Of a stretch of DNA of 64,000 nucleotides, positions 59,683 through 64,000 are shown in pieces. The notes under the pieces were generated by a model. It had not been told where the DNA came from and made no database searches. It was given only the letters and a program-made list of their open reading frames with translations. Both the position numbers and the translations under genes were made by a program. Numbering within the stretch: the first letter of the stretch is position 1; every line of letters begins with the position of its first letter. Source of the stretch: Polycladomyces zharkentensis (GTDB lineage: Bacteria; Bacillota; Bacilli; Thermoactinomycetales; JIR-001); assembly GCF_016938855.1 (NCBI RefSeq), contig NZ_JAFHAP010000002.1, positions 62,001-126,000 of the forward strand. Direction: 5' to 3'.

Positions 59683-59715
59683 AGCCGTTCTGCTCATGCA
59701 GAACGGCTTTTTTTG
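59683..59715 (+). terminator. terminator of tRNA-Ser
   Basis: AGCCGTTCTGC and GCAGAACGGCT with a TCAT loop, followed by TTTTTTT. Confidence 0.9.
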
Positions 59716-59891
59716 ACTTGACATCATCATATTCGGTTTCGGGAATGAAATGCTTTCATCGTGGAAAGCAGGAGCGGGAAAATTGTCTGGGGTGCACAAG
59801 CTCAAACGGATGTAAAAGACCCAAGCACATCAGGTATTTTCTTCAGTTTGGAGACAGGGTTCGGGAATGACTGAACGTTCCGATTGGATGC

Positions 59892-59920
59892 GGAGCCGTC
59901 TCGATGACGGCTCCTTTTTT
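59892..59920 (+). terminator. hairpin facing the DUF1540 gene
   Basis: GAGCCGTC and GACGGCTC with a short TCGAT loop then seven Ts on the plus strand. It ends whatever is transcribed rightward from 59.7 kb, where no gene is visible. Confidence 0.6.
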
Positions 59921-60079
59921 TCACGATCTTTTCGGCTTAAACGTGTGACAATCGGTTTCCTCGGAGTTTGCTGCCTGCTCTCCTCGATGGCTGACGACAT
60001 AGATCCGATCGGCTTTGCATTTGTTGCCTTCGCCCCAGTAAGTGCAATTGTTGACTTCGCACAGTACGTCTCGCGCCAT
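59921..60079 (-). CDS. DUF1540 small cysteine-rich protein
   Basis: 52 residues. Start MARDVLCEVNNCTYWGEGNK, then a Cys, and a final Cys in EETDCHTFKPK. The spaced cysteines (CxxxxC ... C ... C) are the DUF1540 pattern of clostridial and Bacillales small metal-binding-looking proteins. ATG at 60079 follows AAGGGGTGAC. Divergent from asnB. Function unknown. Confidence 0.8.
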   Translation of the reverse strand: MARDVLCEVNNCTYWGEGNKCKADRIYVVSHRGEQAANSEETDCHTFKPKRS

Positions 60080-60272
60080 GCTTGTCACCCCTTTGCTTGG
60101 ACGTATGTTTATTGTTCACGATCCGGCCGCAAATATGACGGTGATTTCAGGAAGTATTTCCGAAACTCGGTGTCAAGGGCGCACCCTGATGCTTTTTACC
60201 ACATAGGATGAGGGTGTGGGGCAATCGCCCAGAACCAACAGGAGATCATCGGCATGGAGGGATGGGAAACCC

Positions 60273-62120
60273 ATGTGCGGCATCACGGGATGGATTGACT
60301 GGAAACGGGATTTGCGAAAACAGGTCGCGATTTTGGAGACAATGAACCAAACCCATTGTCATCGCGGACCGGATGCGGAGGGAAAATGGGTATCCCGGCA
60401 CGCGGCATTGGGTCATCGACGCCTGGCCGTCATCGATCTGGAAGGGGGAGCCCAGCCGATGGTCCGGCGGAGCGGGGAACGATCATACGTCATTGTATAC
60501 AATGGAGAACTGTACAATATGGACGAACTGCGCCGGGAGTTGGAGCAATGCGGCCACCGCATGGAATCGCGATCCGACACCGAGCTGGTATTGCGGGCGT
60601 ACATGCAATGGGGACCGGCATGCATGAGCCGGTTACGGGGAATTTTTGCCTACGCCATTTGGGATGAAGCGGAAGAACGACTTTTTCTGGCGCGAGACCG
60701 TATCGGTGTAAAACCTTTGTTCTATGCGGTACGTGATGGCGCGTTTCTGTTTGGTTCCGAGCTGAAATCCCTGTTGGCACATCCCGATGTGGAGCCGGTC
60801 ATTGACGCTGAGGGGCTGGCCGAAGTGCTGGTAATGTCACCGGCGCGAACACCCGGCCACGGTGTATTCCGGGGAGTGGAGGAATTGCGCCCCGGATGGT
60901 GGATGATCGTCAACCGGGACGGAATCCGCAAACAACCGTATTGGACATTGGAAAGCCGGGAACACAGCGATGATCTGCCGACCACGATCGAACGGGTACG
61001 GTCGTTGTTCCAGGATACGGTTCGACGCCAATTGGTTTCCGACGTGCCGGTGGGAACGATGCTGTCCGGCGGATTGGACTCCAGTGCCATTTCCGCCTGG
61101 GCGTCCCGGGTGATGGAAGAGGAAGGTGCCGGCCCCGTGGATACTTTTTCCGTCGACTACGTGGGAAATGACCGACATTTCACGCCAAACGAGTTTCAGC
61201 CCAATGCCGATGCGCCTTGGGTCAAACGGATGAGTGAATATTTGGGGTCTCGTCACCACGTCATCGAAGTGGATTTACCGGAATTGATCAAGGCACTGAC
61301 GGATGCCGTTCGGGCACGGGATCTGCCGGGGATGACGGATGTGGACGCTTCGCTTCTCCTGTTTTGCAAGGAAATCAAACAGACGGCCACGATGGTGCTT
61401 TCGGGTGAATGTGCCGACGAAGTATTCGGGGGCTATCCATGGTTTCACCGACGGGAAATGGTGGAAGCGGCCACGTTTCCTTGGGCGCGCATGACGGATC
61501 AGAGGGTCCGCTTCCTCTCTCCGGAGGTGACTCGCATCACTCATCCTGTCGAGTATGTACAGGAACGGTATCGGGAAGCGATTGCCGAAGTACCCGCGCT
61601 TGACGGAGAAGAGGGTTTGAACGCCCGTATGCGGGAGATGTTTTACCTCAACCTCACGCGTTGGATGCCGACGCTCTTGGACCGCAAAGATCGCATGAGT
61701 ATGGCGGTCGGATTGGAAGTGCGGGTGCCGTTTTGCGATCATCCGCTGGTGGAATACATGTGGAACGTTCCATGGGAATGGAAGGCATTGGAGGGAAGGG
61801 AAAAGGGACTGCTCAGACGGGCATTGACCGGTATCCTGCCTGATGACGTGTTGTGGCGCAAAAAAAGTCCCTACCCGAAAACGCACGATCCGGGTTATTT
61901 AACCGCTGTGGTGGATCAGGTCCTGCAATTGCTGGACGATCCGCAATCCCCGTTGCGTGATCTCTTGGATATGGAAGCGGTTCGATCATTTGCCCGTTCC
62001 GATCTTTCCAAGGTTCATCTTCCCTGGTTCGGACAACTGATGAACGTACCGCAATTATTTGCCCATTGGTGGCAATTGGATATGTGGATGCGCGAATATG
62101 GCGTGTCGATCAAGGTATAG
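60273..62120 (+). CDS. asnB: asparagine synthetase (glutamine-hydrolysing)
   Basis: 615 residues. An N-terminal Ntn-type glutaminase whose nucleophile is Cys2 (MCGITGWID), with the HRGPDAEG and HRRLAVIDL motifs, followed by a C-terminal synthetase with PP-loop [14 protein letters not shown] near residue 270 and [14 protein letters not shown] near 375. It makes asparagine from aspartate, ATP and glutamine; AsnO/AsnH relatives in Bacillus have sporulation links. ATG 60273 is forced by the need for Cys at position 2; GGAGGGATGGG lies upstream. Stands alone. Confidence 0.94.
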   Translation: MCGITGWIDWKRDLRKQVAILETMNQTHCHRGPDAEGKWVSRHAALGHRRLAVIDLEGGAQPMVRRSGERSYVIVYNGELYNMDELRRELEQCGHRMESRSDTELVLRAYMQWGPACMSRLRGIFAYAIWDEAEERLFLARDRIGVKPLFYAVRDGAFLFGSELKSLLAHPDVEPVIDAEGLAEVLVMSPARTPGHGVFRGVEELRPGWWMIVNRDGIRKQPYWTLESREHSDDLPTTIERVRSLFQDTVRRQLVSDVPVGTMLSGGLDSSAISAWASRVMEEEGAGPVDTFSVDYVGNDRHFTPNEFQPNADAPWVKRMSEYLGSRHHVIEVDLPELIKALTDAVRARDLPGMTDVDASLLLFCKEIKQTATMVLSGECADEVFGGYPWFHRREMVEAATFPWARMTDQRVRFLSPEVTRITHPVEYVQERYREAIAEVPALDGEEGLNARMREMFYLNLTRWMPTLLDRKDRMSMAVGLEVRVPFCDHPLVEYMWNVPWEWKALEGREKGLLRRALTGILPDDVLWRKKSPYPKTHDPGYLTAVVDQVLQLLDDPQSPLRDLLDMEAVRSFARSDLSKVHLPWFGQLMNVPQLFAHWWQLDMWMREYGVSIKV

Positions 62121-62181
62121 ATGAACAAACGGAAGCGTCGGATGTGAGCAAAACCGTTTTGCCCGGAAGCAAGAACGAACC

Positions 62182-62329
62182 GGCAGTACCGCGGCCCCCG
62201 CCCTTCGATCACACCGGAATACATCGGGGGCCGGTGCAGATTGTTGCGGATGTGTTCATGCGTCTTCTCATTGGATGTATGTCAGTCAGTCTTTTCGGTG
62301 GGTGTACGTCAGTTGGCACGAAAACTGGT
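62182..62329. repeat. displaced internal fragment of mnmG
   Basis: Matches mnmG DNA at about 31733-31850 (both printed in plus orientation), e.g. CCCTTCGATCACACCGGAAT. On the minus strand it still reads [14 protein letters not shown]. The second part repeats a ~30-base unit (CTTCTCATTGGATGTATGTC followed by CTTTTCGGTGGGTGTACGTC), so the copy has an internal duplication. Not an expressed gene. The remainder of 62.12-62.48 kb is featureless. Confidence 0.85.
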
Positions 62330-62496
62330 TCATGTCCGGTTTCATCTTTTCCCCACTCCCAAATTGTTATGCCGTTGGAGAAGGCCTCCCTCTCAAAGAG
62401 TGAATAATATGAGGTGAACGCTTGAGTTTTCCCTGCTGAGCGTTTCTCTGTTTTACGTGAGGATGAAAAAATTCTTGACCGTTTTTGTCGAAACCC

Positions 62497-62525
62497 TTCC
62501 ATGATACGAACATATGTTCTATAAT
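62497..62525 (+). promoter_or_regulatory. promoter overlapped by a LexA (SOS) box
   Basis: The SOS box CGAACATATGTTCT (62507-62520) is a near-perfect Gram-positive LexA site (CGAAC-N4-GTTCG). Its last base is the first T of a perfect -10 TATAAT (62520-62525); a weak -35 (TTCCAT) lies 17 bases upstream. LexA bound here would block RNA polymerase, so the next gene should be induced by DNA damage. Confidence 0.85.
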
Positions 62526-62560
62526 AGGGGTACAAATTACCCTCGTGAAGGGGGATGGCC

Positions 62561-62677
62561 ATGGAACGTTGGATTCAACTAATGGCCGCCATTATTGCGC
62601 TGTTTCGTTTGGTGTTGGAATTGCGGGAACTATGGGGGCGTCGGCAAAAACGGTCCAATCGGAGAAAGAGAAAGTGA
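62561..62677 (+). CDS. 38-residue SOS-controlled membrane micro-protein
   Basis: Frame MERWIQLMAAIIALFRLVLE followed by LRELWGRRQKRSNRRKRK. A hydrophobic N-terminal helix is followed by a strongly basic tail, as in small membrane-active peptides. AAGGGGG precedes the ATG by six bases; an in-frame ATG lies two codons earlier (62555). The strong LexA-box promoter 36 bases upstream argues for regulated expression. Division inhibitors and TisB-type peptides are the known SOS small proteins; no sequence match is claimed. Confidence 0.6.
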   Translation: MERWIQLMAAIIALFRLVLELRELWGRRQKRSNRRKRK

Positions 62678-62700
62678 CACCTTCTCATTCCCTGTATCGG

Positions 62701-62729
62701 TTGCAGGAAAATTTCCAATGTGGTAGAAT
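62701..62729 (+). promoter_or_regulatory. promoter of tRNA-Arg
   Basis: TTGCAG and TAGAAT separated by 17 bases, 15 bases before the tRNA. Confidence 0.7.
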
Positions 62730-62744
62730 AAACTTTGACCTTAT

Positions 62745-62821
62745 GCGCCCGTAGCTCAGCAGGATAGAGCAGCGGTTTCCTAAACCGCGTGTCGGAGGTT
62801 CGAGTCCTCTCGGGCGCGCCA
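62745..62821 (+). tRNA. tRNA-Arg(CCU)
   Basis: 77 bases with encoded CCA. Acceptor GCGCCCG pairs with CGGGCGC; the anticodon loop TTCCTAA carries CCT, reading AGG; T-loop GGTTCGAGTCC. No variable-arm extension. Confidence 0.97.
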
Positions 62822-62840
62822 CTTGGTATAAGGAGGCTCC

Positions 62841-62987
62841 ATGACTTTGTGATCGTTAGTGGCGGTGTCACTGGGTGCCATTGGAGTGGTCCTTCTCATT
62901 TTGGATGTTGTCACGGGCTATACTCTGTTGTTCAAATGGGGAATGGGTCTGCTTCAAAAGCGGTTCATGCGAAAAATTCACGAGTAA
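62841..62987 (+). pseudogene. small membrane protein with in-frame TGA at codon 4
   Basis: AGGAGG precedes ATG at 62841, but codon 4 is TGA. The same frame then runs on for 44 codons: hydrophobic VAVSLGAIGVVLLILDVV and a basic tail KRFMRKIHE. Either a single TGG-to-TGA change broke the gene, or translation restarts at GTG 62859 giving 42 residues. No selenocysteine hairpin is evident. Confidence 0.5.
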
Positions 62988-63128
62988 ACAGCCCGTTTCG
63001 TAACAGAGAAAAGGGTCGCCACCAAAGTCATGGCAGTGAATGAAGTGAGTTACCACGCCCCGGATGAAGCGAGAAGTACGCCCCGTCGGCGATGGGGTTT
63101 ACGGCAATGGTCTTTGAACGACAACAGC

Positions 63129-63157
63129 CCCGAACTTGTCTCGGGGCTTTTTTCGTT
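63129..63157 (+). terminator. hairpin terminator before the helicase gene
   Basis: AGCCCCGA and TCGGGGCT around seven bases, followed by TTTTTT; ends rightward transcripts from the tRNA-Arg region and converges on the helicase gene. Confidence 0.8.
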
Positions 63158-63161
63158 CGTT

Positions 63162-64000
63162 CTAGGCCCTGACTGGCTCCTGTTGCAATAACCGGTCAAA
63201 ATACGGGGTGAAGGCCGAGTCTCCGGAGTAGGATACAAACAAATAGTCACGGGCCCTTGTCATCCCTATGTACAGTAAGGAAGCTTCTTGGGCCGGATTG
63301 ACTTCTTGATGGTGAAATGGCATACTGTCTACGCCCGCCACGAAAGCTGCCTTGAAGTCCAGTCCCTTGCTGCTGTGTATCGTGCAGATCTTGACAGCTG
63401 CTTCATCTTTGTTGAAATTCATTTTGGTGTCTCTGCTTTCCGATATCCAGTAATAGGGAATGTCCCTTTGTTTCAGGTGTTGTTGAAGGAGCCGCACAAT
63501 CGGGTATGATTGATTGTTGTAGCGATATACAACGGCGATCTCCTCGTAAGGGACCCGTTTTTCATAGTGCAACCGTTCGATCTGTTGTGCCACCCATGCC
63601 AATTCTTCCGAGAGGGATGCCGCTTTGTGAATGACGGGTGTATCGCCGGGACGTTGAGAGCTTTCAGGAGGGATCACCTCCATATCGTCCCCCTGATCGT
63701 GGTCAGCCAACCCGTGTGTTTGATAAAAATCCCATGCCATCTGGATAATGGGTGCGGTGTTGCGGTAGTTTTTCTTCAAAACACGGGAACGTCCCCGAAA
63801 GCTCAAACCAATATCCTGAGCAAAGTTTCTCCGGCGGGAGTAGACGGTTTGGGCGCGATCCTCAACGATCAAGAGGGACATCGTTTCCGGATTGAGCAGT
63901 TTCACCACCAGTTTCAACCATTCGCTGGAAAAATCCTGTCCTTCGTCGATTAACACTGCGTCATATTGGGGAAAATGCTCCACACCTTTTTCCAAGCGTT
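63162..64000 (-). CDS. UvrD/Rep-like superfamily I helicase, C-terminal part (cut by window end)
   Basis: About 280 residues of the C-terminal half. Helicase motifs in order: II VLIDEGQDF, III VEDRAQTVYSRR, IV LKKNYRNT, V ICTIHSSKGLDF and VI LLYIGMTRARDYL. The Walker A motif and N-terminal half lie beyond 64000. The LIDEGQDF variant and short spacing resemble stand-alone DNA helicases of the UvrD/HelD group. Translocates along single strands; cellular role cannot be assigned from the visible part. Confidence 0.85.
   Translation of the reverse strand, partial: RLEKGVEHFPQYDAVLIDEGQDFSSEWLKLVVKLLNPETMSLLIVEDRAQTVYSRRRNFAQDIGLSFRGRSRVLKKNYRNTAPIIQMAWDFYQTHGLADHDQGDDMEVIPPESSQRPGDTPVIHKAASLSEELAWVAQQIERLHYEKRVPYEEIAVVYRYNNQSYPIVRLLQQHLKQRDIPYYWISESRDTKMNFNKDEAAVKICTIHSSKGLDFKAAFVAGVDSMPFHHQEVNPAQEASLLYIGMTRARDYLFVSYSGDSAFTPYFDRLLQQEPVRA

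Noticed and set aside
62850-62852. TGA at codon 4 of the small membrane frame as selenocysteine
   Set aside because: No following SECIS-like hairpin is apparent and no selenoprotein gene context is present; nonsense change or restart is simpler.

Overview
The window is the replication-origin region of a low-GC-phylum, endospore-forming Gram-positive chromosome with fairly GC-rich codon use. Gene order matches the Bacillus subtilis origin neighbourhood almost gene for gene: walJ, htrA-like, rlmH, purA, dnaB, rplI, gdpP, rpsR-ssb-rpsF, ychF, parB-parA, noc, rsmG-mnmG-mnmE, jag-yidC-yidD-rnpA-rpmH, oriC, dnaA, dnaN, yaaA, recF, remB, gyrB, gyrA, yaaC, guaB, dacA, pdxS-pdxT, serS. Spore genes (yyaC) and frequent TTG/GTG starts fit a Bacillales relative. 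A member of the Thermoactinomycetaceae is my best guess, but that is inference and not proven by the sequence.

Layout. From 1 to 5.2 kb are walJ, an HtrA-type protease, a CxxH/CxxC protein, rlmH and purA; purA has a PurR-type double box. From 5.5 to 13.6 kb a minus-strand block holds replication, ribosome and c-di-AMP genes. From 13.6 to 21.7 kb is a looser region with membrane proteins, yyaC, a hydrolase, a cysteine-desulfurase-like gene and decayed remnants of a histidine kinase and an NAD-dependent epimerase. From 21.7 to 24.5 kb are parB, parA and noc. From 24.5 to 29.6 kb three plus-strand genes (an actin/ParM-like protein, a long probably disordered protein with an MnmG-like N-terminus, and a MurF-like ligase) sit head-on inside the conserved noc/rsmG junction, between a parS site and a Noc-binding palindrome. 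From 29.6 to 36.4 kb are the tRNA-modification and membrane-insertion operons.

From 36.4 to 38.7 kb lies a two-part oriC: DnaA-box clusters on both sides of dnaA, with an AT-rich unwinding candidate just before dnaN. From 38.7 to 55 kb is the rightward dnaN-recF-gyrBA-guaB-dacA-pdxST-serS series, with serS under a T-box. From 55 to 64 kb is an accessory stretch: a scrambled serine recombinase, a metallophosphoesterase, a lipoprotein, a frameshifted amidase, tRNA-Ser and tRNA-Arg, a DUF1540 protein, an asparagine synthetase, a LexA-box-controlled micro-ORF and the end of a UvrD-like helicase.

Intergenic DNA carries several dispersed repeats: at least five copies of a 120-280 bp element with imperfect inverted ends, an inverted ~140 bp pair at 30.5 and 57 kb, and displaced fragments of native genes (mnmG pieces at 62.2 kb; actin-gene pieces at 57.2 kb). 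The core is therefore conserved, but the spaces between operons record repeated short-patch rearrangement. The most unusual items are the actin-like island by the partition genes, the SOS-box micro-ORF and the gene-fragment mosaics.
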